DNA of 64,000 bases from UBA1494_A sp963973975 (lineage in GTDB: Bacteria > Bacteroidota > Bacteroidia > Flavobacteriales_E > Vicingaceae). The notes beneath the pieces are model-generated. The model searched no databases. It had not been told where the DNA came from and was given only the letters and a program-made list of their open reading frames with translations. The stretch is from the NCBI GenBank assembly GCA_963973975.1, contig CAXBCF010000007.1, positions 1 to 64,000 on the forward strand, written 5' to 3'. Numbering within the stretch: the first letter of the stretch is position 1; the number at the start of each line of letters is the position of its first letter. This document shows, one piece after another, positions 34,021-43,685 of this stretch. Both the position numbers and the translations under genes were made by a program.

Positions 34021-36549
34021 TTACCAACCTCCAACATTACCGCCAATAGTGAAGTGAAACTCAGTCCTAGAACCTGGATCTGTTCTACCAGGAATATCAT
34101 CAAATCGATAAGCCCAATCAAGCCCTAAAAGTCCAAAGAACGGCATAAAAATTCTCACTCCAACTCCCGCAGCTCTTCTCACTTCAAATGGTGCGAATTG
34201 ATTAAATTCTAACCATGAGTTTCCTGCCTCGGCAAAAACCAGACCAAAAATTGTTGCACTTGGATTTAGTGTAAAAGGGTACCTCACTTCCATAGTATAT
34301 TTACTAACCATCGTGGCACCTTCTCTTGGCGATAATTGCCTGTCTCCGTAGCCTCTTTGAGCAATGATTTCACTTCCATCTAAATTAAATCCTGTTAATC
34401 CGTCACCCCCTAGAAAGAAACGCTCAAATGGAGATTGTCCAACATCACTATTGTATGAACCTAAGAAACCGTATCCAATTTTAGTATTTAAAACTAATTT
34501 CCCTGCAAGTGGAGTAAACCAAGAAGAGTTAAACTTCCATTTGTGAAATTCTACAAATTTATATCGCTCTTGAGGTGATAAGTCTTGGTAGTTTTTATCT
34601 TTATCATCAAATAAGCTATATGGAGGAGTAAATTGCAATGACAATGAAGTCTGCGATCCTGAAGTTGGGTAAATTGGAGCATCTATTGAATTTCTAGCAA
34701 AAACTACTCTAAAGCTTAAGTTGTTAGCTGTACCATCATTAAAAACGAAATTAATCCAATTCTGAAGTTGATAGTATTGATAACTTACTTCAGTGTAAAG
34801 TGTAAAAAAGTCGTCAGGCCATTGCAATCTTCTACTCAAACCAATTGAAGCACCATATATTCCTAATGCTTGACGATTTGGATTGTCTATTCTGTTTCCA
34901 TCAGAATTTGTAATCTTTTTTAGTGCTCCATTTGTCTGTTGTGAATAGTAACCGCTAACTGTAAGCCCATTTGGCTTTCTTCCTCCTAACCATGGCTCAG
35001 TGAATGAAATGTTATAGGATTGAAAAAAAGTTCCATTGGTTTGAGCTCTTAAACTTAATCTTTGTCCATCTCCTGAAGGAAGAGGAGCCCAGGCTCCTTT
35101 TTTAAAGAAATTTTTAGCTGAAAAATTATTGAAGGTAACTCCCAAGCTTCCCACAACTCTTCCTGCTCCCCATCCACCTGAAAGTTCAACTTGATCAGAT
35201 GGTTGCTCTTCAACAACATACTCAATATCAACAGTTCCACTAGCTTGATCAGGAGTTGGATTAACAGCAAATTTTTCTTGATTGAAATATCCCAATTGAA
35301 GCAACTCTCTTTGAGAACGAATAATATCAGTTCTACTAAACAAATCACCCGGATTGGTTCTAATTTCTCGTCTAATTACATGCTCATTTGTTTTTGTATT
35401 GCCCACAATGGTAACATTATTTACCCTAGCTTGTTGACCTTCTCGCATTCGTATCTCAAAATCAATAGTATCTACTCTAACTTGAGTTTCCACTACGTTT
35501 GGTTGAAAGAAAAGGTAACCATCATCTAAATAAAGTGAACTTATATCTCTCCCCGAAGGATCTTGGTAAATTCGTTGATCAAATAAATCTTGATTAAAAT
35601 CATCCCCTTTTTTTATACCAAGAATTCGGTCGAGTTCTGCATCACTGTATTTGGTGTTTCCAATCCATTTTATTTCACCAAAGTAATATTTTTTACCCTC
35701 TTTAATGGCTATTTCAATTGTTACTCTATCTCTACTAACTTGGTAAACAGTATCTTTTATAATTTTTGCATCTCGAAATCCCTCAGCATTATAACTGGCA
35801 ATTATATTTTTTAAATCACTTTTAAAATCACTTCTAATAAATTTCGATGCCTTAAAAATTCGTATAATTCTTTTTTCTTTTGTTGATTTAAGTGCTTTTT
35901 TAATCGCTTTGTTTGATAATTCTTCGTTGCCACTTATTTTTATTTCTTTTATTTTGACTCGCTCATTTTTCTTAACTTCGATAGTCACAATGTTACTGTT
36001 TTTAATAACGGAGTCCTTTTCTTGAATAATATTTACTTCTGTATTAAAGTAACCTTTATCAACGAAGTAATTTTTAATGATTCGCTCTGTATTACTTATT
36101 AGGTTAGGTGTAATTACTTTCCCTCTAATTAGTTTAATATCTTCTCGCAGACTTTCTTGTTTTCCTTTTTTAATGCCTTTAAATTTAAATTTAGAAAGCC
36201 TAGGACGTTCCTCTACATGAATATTCAAGAAAATTAGATCACCCTGAACACTGGTAGCTGAAATTTTAACATCTGTAAAAAGTTGTTGCTTCCACAAATT
36301 TTTGATGGCATCGGTAATTTGATCGCTTGGAATTTTTATTTCCTTACCAATTTCTAAAGCGGCTATTGCTTTTAGTGCAGAATGGTCAAGGTTTTGGGTT
36401 CCGGTTACTGTTATATCACCAATTGTATATGATCTTGGAGCAGAATAGTCTAAATTCTCAAGAGCAGGATCAATGGTAACTTGTCCATATGCAACTGAAC
36501 TAAAAAATAAAATAAAAATAAGGCTTTGAAGAACTCTATTTAGCATCAT
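34021..36549 (-). CDS. bamA: Outer-membrane assembly factor BamA (Omp85)
   Basis: 842 aa: signal peptide (LIFILFFSSVAYGQ), five POTRA repeats at about 40-440 (ITVTGTQNLDHSALKAIAAL, VTIVGNTKTNEHVIRREIRT), then a 16-stranded barrel with the conserved VSGYYSQ and ERFFLGGDGLTGFNLDG regions and terminal FTIGGNVGGW. It inserts beta-barrel proteins into the outer membrane. It overlaps the 3' end of uppS by 14 bp and is followed by two skp genes. Confidence 0.96.
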   Translation of the reverse strand: MMLNRVLQSLIFILFFSSVAYGQVTIDPALENLDYSAPRSYTIGDITVTGTQNLDHSALKAIAALEIGKEIKIPSDQITDAIKNLWKQQLFTDVKISATSVQGDLIFLNIHVEERPRLSKFKFKGIKKGKQESLREDIKLIRGKVITPNLISNTERIIKNYFVDKGYFNTEVNIIQEKDSVIKNSNIVTIEVKKNERVKIKEIKISGNEELSNKAIKKALKSTKEKRIIRIFKASKFIRSDFKSDLKNIIASYNAEGFRDAKIIKDTVYQVSRDRVTIEIAIKEGKKYYFGEIKWIGNTKYSDAELDRILGIKKGDDFNQDLFDQRIYQDPSGRDISSLYLDDGYLFFQPNVVETQVRVDTIDFEIRMREGQQARVNNVTIVGNTKTNEHVIRREIRTNPGDLFSRTDIIRSQRELLQLGYFNQEKFAVNPTPDQASGTVDIEYVVEEQPSDQVELSGGWGAGRVVGSLGVTFNNFSAKNFFKKGAWAPLPSGDGQRLSLRAQTNGTFFQSYNISFTEPWLGGRKPNGLTVSGYYSQQTNGALKKITNSDGNRIDNPNRQALGIYGASIGLSRRLQWPDDFFTLYTEVSYQYYQLQNWINFVFNDGTANNLSFRVVFARNSIDAPIYPTSGSQTSLSLQFTPPYSLFDDKDKNYQDLSPQERYKFVEFHKWKFNSSWFTPLAGKLVLNTKIGYGFLGSYNSDVGQSPFERFFLGGDGLTGFNLDGSEIIAQRGYGDRQLSPREGATMVSKYTMEVRYPFTLNPSATIFGLVFAEAGNSWLEFNQFAPFEVRRAAGVGVRIFMPFFGLLGLDWAYRFDDIPGRTDPGSRTEFHFTIGGNVGGW

Positions 36550-37297
36550 CTATAGAAGAAAGTAGTTGTTCACTCGTTTTTCCAAACCTTCTTTCTCTTT
36601 TTTGAAAATCCATAATTGCTTCCCAGAAATTTTCTTTTGTAAAATCAGGCCAAAATGTTTTTGTGAAATAAAACTCTGCATAAGCTGATTGCCACAATAA
36701 AAAATTACTAATTCTATATTCTCCGCTAGTTCTGATTAGTAATTCAGGATCTGGAATATTTTGTGTGCAAAGGTAGTTGTTGAAGAGAGATTCATTGATT
36801 TCAGCTTCATTTACTTTATCAGCTTTAACATCAATTAACAGCTTCTTGACTGCATTAATTATTTCCCATCTTGAACTATAACTCAGAGCTAAAACGAGCG
36901 TTAAACCGTCGTTTTTGGATGTTTGCTCTATTGCTTTATCAAGTTCAGAGATGCATTTTGAAGGTAAACTATCTATATCACCAATAGCAGAGAGTCGAAT
37001 GTTATTTTTATTAAGCGTTTTTGTTTCTTTTGCAATTGTACTGACCAACAAATGCATTAAAGCATTTACTTCTGCTTTTGGTCTGTTCCAATTTTCAGTT
37101 GAAAAAGCATATAATGTTAAATAGTCTATACCAATTTCAGCTGCAGCCTCTGTTACATTTCTAACAGCCTTTACTCCATTTTGATGTCCAAAATTTCTTG
37201 CTTTCCCATTTTTTTTAGCCCCCCTGCCGTTACCATCCATAATTATGGCTACGTGCTTAGGAAGTTTGGTTGTATCTATACTCGAAGGGTAAGGCAT
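36536..37297 (-). CDS. uppS: Undecaprenyl diphosphate synthase (isoprenyl transferase)
   Basis: 253 aa. HVAIIMDGNGRGAKKNGKAR carries the Mg-binding Asp and substrate Arg; FGHQNGVKAVR, YLTLYAFSTENWNRPKAEV and PDPELLIRTSGEYRISNFLL are the remaining cis-prenyltransferase motifs. It makes the C55 lipid carrier for cell-wall and surface glycans. It is upstream of and overlaps bamA, and follows the porG-like genes. Confidence 0.96.
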   Translation of the reverse strand: MPYPSSIDTTKLPKHVAIIMDGNGRGAKKNGKARNFGHQNGVKAVRNVTEAAAEIGIDYLTLYAFSTENWNRPKAEVNALMHLLVSTIAKETKTLNKNNIRLSAIGDIDSLPSKCISELDKAIEQTSKNDGLTLVLALSYSSRWEIINAVKKLLIDVKADKVNEAEINESLFNNYLCTQNIPDPELLIRTSGEYRISNFLLWQSAYAEFYFTKTFWPDFTKENFWEAIMDFQKRERRFGKTSEQLLSSIDDAK

Positions 37298-37313
37298 TAT
37301 TTAATTTAATTTA

Positions 37314-38021
37314 TCAAAATCCATAATAATAAGGACATTTTCCAACTTTACTAATTCTATAGGTTAATGTAAAACCTGTCACTACAAACCAATCAGTATC
37401 ATATTCTTTACTCAATTCTTGAATATCGTTTTTAAGATTTGGAAGGCCATCGATGAAATCATTATTAGTTCTTCTGAAGCCCCATTCAAAGCCCAAACTT
37501 ACTTTATTTCCTAGACTTAATCGAAATCCAGGTCCAAAAGGAAGTGCTAAGGAAGATTTGCTATCAGTTTCTTCAGTAACCACTTCAACACCATTTACAA
37601 AAGTTTCAGGATTGTACCATACCATGCTTGCTCCAACGAAAATATAGGGAGTGAAGCCCTTTTTAGTTCCATTTCGATAAGGTAGAAAATTAAATTCTAT
37701 GGATGCAGAAAATTCAGTAAGTTTTGTTTCAAAAGAGGCATTCCTAATTTGATTGAAGGCAAAATCAACAACTTCATCTTCTGCTCTCAGAGTTGTTCGA
37801 TTCAAGTTTGCTTTAATACTGTATCGCTCATTCAAATTTCTTCTTAGCATTGCACCAATTGTGAAACTTCCAACTCCTTCACCATGATGCCTTTTTGGGT
37901 TGACTTCACCTAGGTAATATGATCTACCTAACAGTATCCCAAAGTCGGTTGTTCTTTGTGAGTAAGCAAAATTATTTACTAAATAAAAGGTAATGAAAAA
38001 GAGGATAATCCTTTTGAGCAT
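37314..38021 (-). CDS. porG: PorG-like outer-membrane protein (DUF6089), T9SS-associated
   Basis: 235 aa. Signal peptide about 1-21 (FYLVNNFAYSQ), then an 8-stranded-type barrel (TDFGILLGRSYYLGEVNPKR, YTPYIFVGASMVWYNPETF, FGPGFRLSLGNKVSLGFEWG). DUF6089 proteins include PorG, an outer-membrane partner of the PorK/PorN ring of the type IX secretion system. The gene order porG-uppS-bamA-skp-skp is the same as in P. gingivalis, which supports this assignment. A second related gene lies directly upstream. Confidence 0.78.
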   Translation of the reverse strand: MLKRIILFFITFYLVNNFAYSQRTTDFGILLGRSYYLGEVNPKRHHGEGVGSFTIGAMLRRNLNERYSIKANLNRTTLRAEDEVVDFAFNQIRNASFETKLTEFSASIEFNFLPYRNGTKKGFTPYIFVGASMVWYNPETFVNGVEVVTEETDSKSSLALPFGPGFRLSLGNKVSLGFEWGFRRTNNDFIDGLPNLKNDIQELSKEYDTDWFVVTGFTLTYRISKVGKCPYYYGF

Positions 38022-38052
38022 TTTGACTAACGTGAAATTTGGTTGATTATTA

Positions 38053-38973
38053 TTAGAACTTAGGTCGACTTCTACGTTTTTTTACAATCTTTCGGCTTAA
38101 AGTAAACATACCTGTTAAAAAGTAGTCGTTATCTGGTTTGCCTCGTCTATCCGTAGAGTTTAGTTGGTCAATGTTTTCCCATGTATTTCTATCAGAAAGT
38201 CTAGCAGCGAGATCTGCCTCGGCTGGAGAGGATCCGTTAGTGATTTTATCAGCTCGAAGTTGGTCTCTTCCGTAGTAACGACCTGAAACATCATCAATAT
38301 AGTCAGTGAATGTATGTCTCATAGTTAATTCAAAACTAGCCATCCAAAATCGATCAATAGTTTTTCCAATCCCAATTCCATAGGGAATGGTTAAGGTTAT
38401 ACGATTGTAATTATCAGGCTGACCTGGTAAGCCCTGACCTTCAGTCCCTAATGGTTGAAGAGCAACCCATTGATTATCAATTTGCGCTTTTGGGTTAAAG
38501 TACATTAAACCGATACCTCCAAATAAGTAAACATCCAACCCTAAACCTCTTTTTCCTCTCACTCCTCTGAGATTATATAAATTACCTTTTGCATTCTGAA
38601 CCATGTAAAATTCACCCATAAAATTAGCTTCAAAGAAACCAGTTCTAAAACTCAAATTTCGATTTAATCGAACATCATTTTTAGCAAATTCATCACTTCC
38701 CTTTAAAATTCCCCATTGAACATTTCCTCTTAAAAAAAGATAGGAATTTAATTGATATCTATAGCCCACAATAAGAGAAGGTCGAGTAGCAGCAAAATCT
38801 AAATCATAAGGACCATCCCTGCCTTCATCTTTACCACCGCCTAAGTCTCCAAGAAAATTAGTTGCTCCTGCACCAAATACAAATTGTCTTCTATATATTT
38901 TCCAACGCTGAGCGTCTGAAAACAAAGGGAGCATCAAAATTAATATGAATGAAAGAATTATTGGTTTTCTCAT
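38053..38973 (-). CDS. PorG-like/DUF6089 outer-membrane protein (paralogue)
   Basis: 306 aa from the ATG at 38973; a longer frame from a TTG at 38994 would start inside the promoter -7 box, so the ATG is preferred. Signal peptide (ILSFILILMLPLFSDAQ), then barrel strands (FVFGAGATNFLGDLGGG, RPSLIVGYRYQLN, DVYLFGGIGLMYFNP, TIPYGIGIGKTIDRFW) and a very basic C-terminus (RKIVKKRRSRPKF). It resembles the next gene, the PorG candidate, in order of strands; either could be the true PorG, or both act together. Confidence 0.75.
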   Translation of the reverse strand: MRKPIILSFILILMLPLFSDAQRWKIYRRQFVFGAGATNFLGDLGGGKDEGRDGPYDLDFAATRPSLIVGYRYQLNSYLFLRGNVQWGILKGSDEFAKNDVRLNRNLSFRTGFFEANFMGEFYMVQNAKGNLYNLRGVRGKRGLGLDVYLFGGIGLMYFNPKAQIDNQWVALQPLGTEGQGLPGQPDNYNRITLTIPYGIGIGKTIDRFWMASFELTMRHTFTDYIDDVSGRYYGRDQLRADKITNGSSPAEADLAARLSDRNTWENIDQLNSTDRRGKPDNDYFLTGMFTLSRKIVKKRRSRPKF

Positions 38974-38991
38974 GCTTTTTCTAACAATTCG

Positions 38992-38999
38992 CAAATATA
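38992..38999 (-). promoter_or_regulatory. -7 promoter element of the porG-like/uppS/bamA/skp operon
   Basis: Minus-strand TATATTTG, a perfect TAnnTTTG, 18 bp before the ATG at 38973. It marks the likely start of the whole envelope operon. Confidence 0.65.
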
Positions 39000-39021
39000 A
39001 AGAGATTTCCTAAAAACAATG

Positions 39022-39915
39022 TTAAACGTTTGAATTTCTTTTATCTAAGCCCCAGTTCAACTTGTATCGTAGGTTATTAAGGAATGACTGATGCTCAAAT
39101 TGGACTAAAGAGACAGTTTGTTTGGCTTTTTTTATGGTTAGTATCTCACCATCTTTCAATTCAAGTGAGCGAGAATCTAAAGCAACTAAATTTTTCTCTC
39201 CTCGACTTTCCACTTGTATTTTTAGAATTGAATTATCACTAATTACGATTGGTCTTACATTTAAGTTGTGTGGAGCGATTGGTGTGACAACAAAATTGCC
39301 CCCCCCGGGCATTAAAATGGGACCTCCGCAACTTAATGAATAAGCAGTTGAGCCTGTTGAAGTAGAAATGATTAATCCGTCTGCCCAATATGTATTTAAG
39401 TGTTTATTATCAAGAGAAGCTTGAATAGTAATCATTGAGGAACTATCTCTTTTCATGATGCTAATTTCATTTAGAGCAACATTTTCTAAATTAAATAAAT
39501 TTCTTGGACTGTTTAATTCTAGTAAACTTCGGGTTTCAATGCTGTAATTTTTAGCCACAATATTTTCTATTGCTGTATATATTTTCGAAGTTGGAGTATT
39601 TGAAAGAAATCCTAACCTACCTGTATTAATTCCTAAAATTGGAATATTTTTTTCTTTGGTATATAACATGCTGTCTAAGAAAGTGCCATCTCCACCAATG
39701 CTTAAAAAAAAGGAAACTTCATTTAATAAATCACTGTCAGTTGTTTTAAAACTAAGACTATCTTGCTGGTGTTCGATTCCAATTTTCTGCAGTTCAATTT
39801 TAAAAGGTTCGAAGATAATATATTCAATATTGTGCTTTTTTAAAGCATCAAAAAGTAACGATATTTCAGCTTTGAATTCAACTTTTACCTGTTTTCCAAA
39901 AATTGCAACTTTCAT
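39022..39915 (-). CDS. nadK: NAD kinase
   Basis: 297 aa. LSIGGDGTFLDSML is the GGDGT motif (about residue 74); TSTGSTAYSLSCGGPILMPG is the substrate and NAD-binding region, and the family's C-terminal sheet follows. It phosphorylates NAD to NADP. The coding strand has a run of eight G around 39299-39306 within the PGGG codons, a potential slippage point. Confidence 0.95.
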   Translation of the reverse strand: MKVAIFGKQVKVEFKAEISLLFDALKKHNIEYIIFEPFKIELQKIGIEHQQDSLSFKTTDSDLLNEVSFFLSIGGDGTFLDSMLYTKEKNIPILGINTGRLGFLSNTPTSKIYTAIENIVAKNYSIETRSLLELNSPRNLFNLENVALNEISIMKRDSSSMITIQASLDNKHLNTYWADGLIISTSTGSTAYSLSCGGPILMPGGGNFVVTPIAPHNLNVRPIVISDNSILKIQVESRGEKNLVALDSRSLELKDGEILTIKKAKQTVSLVQFEHQSFLNNLRYKLNWGLDKRNSNV

Positions 39916-39922
39916 ATTATAA

Positions 39923-41347
39923 TTATATTGGTGCTACAAAATGAAAGAATAATCCACTTTGTCCAAATTTATTGATAGAAAATTCCGTGCGTATTACTAT
40001 GTCGTAATAGCTTACAAAATCTAATCCAATGCCTGAACTATATTGTATTTTATTGGCTAAAGTATTCAAAGGAAACCCAGTATTGTCTTCAACATAACCC
40101 ATATCTGTAAACAACCCCAAATATACTGCATAATGAACTCTGTTAAACTTTTTAGGCAATGAAGGAATTTCTTTGACTCTTGGTTGAACCAATTGATAAC
40201 GAATCTGTGCTTTTGCTAGTCCAATGTTTTGGCCATCTATTACATAAAGTTCATAAGCTCGGATAGCGAAGCTACTGTATCCAAGTCCGTTTTGCAAGAT
40301 ATATGGCTGATTGTTGTTTCCTGCGACCACACCTCTTAAACTTCCTGCAAGAAATAATCTCTCTTTAAGCTTTAAAAATTTCTTTACTTGAACTTGAAAA
40401 TTAATCAAATCAACATTGCTTTTTGTTATTCCTAAGCCATATTTTACAACATTAAAATTAAAGTAGGAGCCTTTTAATGGATAACTTCTGGAATCTCTTT
40501 TATCTGATACAAAATTGTAAAACAAACTAATAAACTGATGACTGTTTCTATTCTCCCCTAAAAAATTTTCATTGTAAAACTTAACAGAATCAATGATGCT
40601 ATTTTTATTATAACTGATTCCAAATGAATGGCTGTCAAAAATTCTTCTTCTGTATATGATGTTAATTCCTCCATTTAGGTTTTTCCAAGCATCCTCATCA
40701 CTTCTAAATTGTAAACGTTTGTTGTCAAATGAATTATAAACTATTTGCTCTCTTCTGTTATATGAAAAATTAAATCCTAAACCAATTTTTTGATTTTTAT
40801 CGATGTAGGGAATCGAATATCTTAAACTCAATCGTTTGGTAAAGCCATATTTTACGGTAGCGCTTAATCTTTCATTTCTGCCTCTGAAATTATAATCTGT
40901 TACATTCAATCCATAATTGATTCGATTATAGTCTCTTTCACTAAGCCAAGTATTAAAGTTATTGTCATCAATTTCAAAGATTGGCAATGGTATAATGTAC
41001 CACTTCTCAGTAAGGTGAATAATGATACTCGCATGAACTGAATCAATCAGTGCAATATCAACTCTTGTGAAATTAAAGAGCGATGTATTTAAAATATTTT
41101 TTCTTGATTGCTCTAATGCTTCGAAAAAGGCTTCGTTTTCTAGCATATCTCCAACATTGACTAAAATCTCACGAGTAACAATGTGATTCTTTGTTCTTTT
41201 ATTTCCTATTAATTGTATTTGAGAAACTATTTTATAGGGCGCTTTGAACAATGCACTGTCTTTAGCAATCGGATCAATTTTATAGGCTTGCCCCCATAAG
41301 AAGCAGCTTAAGCTAGTAAAAACCAATAATAAAACTGTTTTTAACAT
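39923..41347 (-). CDS. Omp85-superfamily protein (POTRA plus surface-antigen barrel)
   Basis: 474 aa from the ATG at 41347 (MLKTVLLLVFTSLSCFLWGQ); a longer TTG-started frame at 41380 is unlikely. One POTRA-like domain at about 45-115 (IQLIGNKRTKNHIVTREILV), then a 16-strand-type barrel ending SGLFFHFVAPI. It is shorter than BamA (474 against 842), with a single POTRA unit, resembling TamA-like or patatin-associated Omp85 members of Bacteroidota. Its partner or client is unknown. It lies between nadK and a CBS-domain gene on the same strand with its own promoter. Confidence 0.82.
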   Translation of the reverse strand: MLKTVLLLVFTSLSCFLWGQAYKIDPIAKDSALFKAPYKIVSQIQLIGNKRTKNHIVTREILVNVGDMLENEAFFEALEQSRKNILNTSLFNFTRVDIALIDSVHASIIIHLTEKWYIIPLPIFEIDDNNFNTWLSERDYNRINYGLNVTDYNFRGRNERLSATVKYGFTKRLSLRYSIPYIDKNQKIGLGFNFSYNRREQIVYNSFDNKRLQFRSDEDAWKNLNGGINIIYRRRIFDSHSFGISYNKNSIIDSVKFYNENFLGENRNSHQFISLFYNFVSDKRDSRSYPLKGSYFNFNVVKYGLGITKSNVDLINFQVQVKKFLKLKERLFLAGSLRGVVAGNNNQPYILQNGLGYSSFAIRAYELYVIDGQNIGLAKAQIRYQLVQPRVKEIPSLPKKFNRVHYAVYLGLFTDMGYVEDNTGFPLNTLANKIQYSSGIGLDFVSYYDIVIRTEFSINKFGQSGLFFHFVAPI

Positions 41348-41396
41348 CAGTTGATGAGTTGGATAAACAAATTGACTCAACTTTGAATTATCCGTG

Positions 41397-41404
41397 CAAA
41401 ACTA
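41397..41404 (-). promoter_or_regulatory. -7 promoter element of the Omp85 gene
   Basis: Minus-strand TAGTTTTG at the stop codon of the upstream CBS-domain gene, with a leader of about 45 nt to the ATG at 41347. Confidence 0.5.
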
Positions 41405-42064
41405 CATATTAAGAAAATGAAGAAATTCTTGGTAGCGTTGTTTTAATAGATCTTCCATCTCGCTTTTATGGAAACTAGCTGCAATGGAGTAGTTGTACCT
41501 TTCAAACGTTTGAATAATGCCCGATAAATCTGATTTGTTAATTTTTATAGTAACATCCATTTTAGTAGAATCAGTGTGTGTGTGAACATAAGAGCTCAAA
41601 ATTTTTCCTCCATTGCTTTCTACGATGGATGCAATTTCAGAGAGTGAGTAATCATTAATGTTCAGCTCCAACTGCAAAATACCGCCAACATCATTTATAG
41701 CTGTAAGTTTAGAAATACTTTGAATTAAAATATACAAAGAGATAACACCAAGATAAATCCCGTCCTTATCAATTATTGGCATTATGCTTAACCTGCCTGA
41801 AGATATTTTATTTAGAACTTCATAAATGTGTTCATTCGATATAACAGCAATTGGGTTAAGATTCAACTTTTGTTTTCCAATTGCTAAGTCAGGATCTTTA
41901 AAATTTAAAACATCATTTTCATTAATGATGCCAATGAACAAGTTGTTTTTAACCACAGGGAGGTCAGAAACTTTATAATCTTCCATCCATTGCAGTGCCA
42001 ATGTTCCTGTATCTGTTGTTTTTAAAGCAGGAATATCTTCGCTTATTAAATCAATAGCAAGCAT
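41402..42064 (-). CDS. CBS-domain protein with C-terminal ACT-like domain
   Basis: 220 aa. Two CBS motifs at about 1-60 and 72-125 (KVSDLPVVKNNLFIGIINEN, RLSIMPIIDKDGIYLGVISL), then an ACT-like fold (LELNINDYSLSEIASIVESN, MDVTIKINKSDLSGIIQTFE). Such proteins sense adenylates or amino acids; no enzyme domain is attached, so this is a stand-alone regulator. Divergent from pdxJ with a 70-bp gap. Confidence 0.85.
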   Translation of the reverse strand: MLAIDLISEDIPALKTTDTGTLALQWMEDYKVSDLPVVKNNLFIGIINENDVLNFKDPDLAIGKQKLNLNPIAVISNEHIYEVLNKISSGRLSIMPIIDKDGIYLGVISLYILIQSISKLTAINDVGGILQLELNINDYSLSEIASIVESNGGKILSSYVHTHTDSTKMDVTIKINKSDLSGIIQTFERYNYSIAASFHKSEMEDLLKQRYQEFLHFLNM

Positions 42065-42094
42065 TTTTTCTTTTTATTGTTGAGTTTATAAACA

Positions 42095-42102
42095 TAATTT
42101 TG
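42095..42102 (+). promoter_or_regulatory. -7 promoter element of pdxJ
   Basis: TAATTTTG (TAnnTTTG), 32 bp before the pdxJ ATG, with TTG trinucleotides about 15-18 bp upstream that could serve as the -33 element. Confidence 0.5.
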
Positions 42103-42134
42103 AACTTTCTACGGACAATATTACTGATAAATTA

Positions 42135-42848
42135 ATGACTCAATTAAGCGTAAATATCAACAAAATTGCGACACTTCGAAATGCTAGAGGAGGAAACATT
42201 CCCAACCTTTTAAATGTTGCATTGGATTGTGAGCGATATGGTGCTCAAGGAATTACGGTTCATCCACGTCCAGACGAAAGGCATATTCGCTACCAAGATG
42301 TTTATGATTTATCAAAAACCATTAGCACAGAATTCAACATTGAGGGTTATCCTTCTGACTTTTTTATTGAAATGGTTTTAAAGGTAAAACCTACACAGGT
42401 TACACTTGTCCCTGATCCTCCTGATGTTTTAACTTCGAATGCTGGTTGGAATGCGATAGAGGATGGAGCGTTTCTTAGCAGAATTATTTCAAAATTTAAA
42501 AAAGCTGGAATCCGGACTTCCGTTTTTATGGAAACCAATCTCGAACAAATTGCTGCAGTTGCAAAGACTGGAGTAGATCGCATTGAATTATACACAGGGC
42601 CATATGCTGAAAATTATGTAAAAGGTGCTAGTTTAGCTATTGAAGAATATATAAAAGCGGCTGAGTTAGCCACAAAACAACAGCTAGGTTTGAATGCCGG
42701 ACATGATCTGAATCTTGAGAACCTAAGTTATTTCAAGCAAAACATCCCGAACTTATTAGAGGTTTCAATTGGTCATGCCTTGATTTCTGATGCCCTTTAT
42801 TATGGTTTAGAAAACACAATTCAGCTTTATTTGAGGTGTTTAAAATGA
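42135..42848 (+). CDS. pdxJ: Pyridoxine 5'-phosphate synthase
   Basis: 237-aa TIM barrel. NINKIATLRNARGGNIPNLL, GITVHPRPDERHIRYQDV (catalytic His and Arg), TQVTLVPDPPDVLTSNAGWN, VDRIELYTGPYAE and GLNAGHDLNLENL are PdxJ signatures. It condenses 1-deoxyxylulose phosphate with aminoacetone phosphate in vitamin B6 synthesis. In a plus-strand run with a hydrolase and a mannosyltransferase-like gene. Confidence 0.97.
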   Translation: MTQLSVNINKIATLRNARGGNIPNLLNVALDCERYGAQGITVHPRPDERHIRYQDVYDLSKTISTEFNIEGYPSDFFIEMVLKVKPTQVTLVPDPPDVLTSNAGWNAIEDGAFLSRIISKFKKAGIRTSVFMETNLEQIAAVAKTGVDRIELYTGPYAENYVKGASLAIEEYIKAAELATKQQLGLNAGHDLNLENLSYFKQNIPNLLEVSIGHALISDALYYGLENTIQLYLRCLK

Positions 42849-42861
42849 ATGAAAGAAAAGA

Positions 42862-43626
42862 ATGAAGTTAAATTATAAAGTTTTAGGAGAAGGACAGGCA
42901 ATTATTGTTTTACATGGACTTTTTGGTTCTTTAGATAATTGGATGACTTTGGGAAAAGAATGGTCAGAAAATTTTCAAATTTGGCTTGTAGACCAACGAA
43001 ATCATGGACAATCTGAGCATTCAGAAGATTTTACGTACAAAGCAATGGCCAATGATTTGAATGATTTTATTGTGGAGCATGAAATTGAAAACCCCATTAT
43101 ACTTGGTCATTCAATGGGAGGTAAAACAGCGATGGAATTTGCTGTCAATTTTTCTAAGAAACTTAAAAGTTTAATTGTAGTAGACATTGCTCCGGTGAGC
43201 TATCAAGTTCACCACTACCCAATTATTGAAGCGTTGGAAGCAGTTAAGCTCGATGAAATTTCTGAGAGAAGTGAGGCAGATGAAGTTTTAGCGAAGCACA
43301 TTTCTGAGATGGGAATTAGACAGTTTTTATTGAAAAACCTTTATTGGAAAGAAAAGAATCAATTAGCTTGGCGGTTCAACTTAGCTGCGATTAAAAAGGA
43401 AATTATTCCAATAAGTAAGTGGAGTATATCAGAGGGAAAGTTTGAAGGAAAAACATTGTTCGTTAAAGGCGAAAACTCTGATTACATAACAGCTTCACAT
43501 GCTTCTGCCATAGCTGATAAGTTTCCAAACTATGAGCTGGTTGAAATAAATAATGCAGGACATTGGGTGCATGCAGAAGCAAAGAAAGTCTTTTCGGAAA
43601 CAATTTTAAACTTTATAAGTGAATAA
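42862..43626 (+). CDS. Alpha/beta hydrolase (YbfF-like esterase)
   Basis: 254 aa. Nucleophile elbow GHSMGGKTAMEFA (Ser near residue 94); oxyanion region IIVLHGLFGSLDNW; LVDQRNHGQSEHSE; and the catalytic His in NNAGHWVHAEA near residue 235. The combination matches the YbfF/abhydrolase-11 type esterases. The substrate is unknown; it lies 13 bp after pdxJ. Confidence 0.88.
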   Translation: MKLNYKVLGEGQAIIVLHGLFGSLDNWMTLGKEWSENFQIWLVDQRNHGQSEHSEDFTYKAMANDLNDFIVEHEIENPIILGHSMGGKTAMEFAVNFSKKLKSLIVVDIAPVSYQVHHYPIIEALEAVKLDEISERSEADEVLAKHISEMGIRQFLLKNLYWKEKNQLAWRFNLAAIKKEIIPISKWSISEGKFEGKTLFVKGENSDYITASHASAIADKFPNYELVEINNAGHWVHAEAKKVFSETILNFISE

Positions 43627-43685
43627 TTTCTAAAAGTTGTTTCACCACTTTTGGATTTATTATTTTTACTTTCTTAAATATTACT

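Noticed and set aside
39299..39306. Frameshift in nadK at a run of eight C
   Set aside because: The frame continues through the run with conserved NadK residues on both sides, so there is no evidence of disruption.
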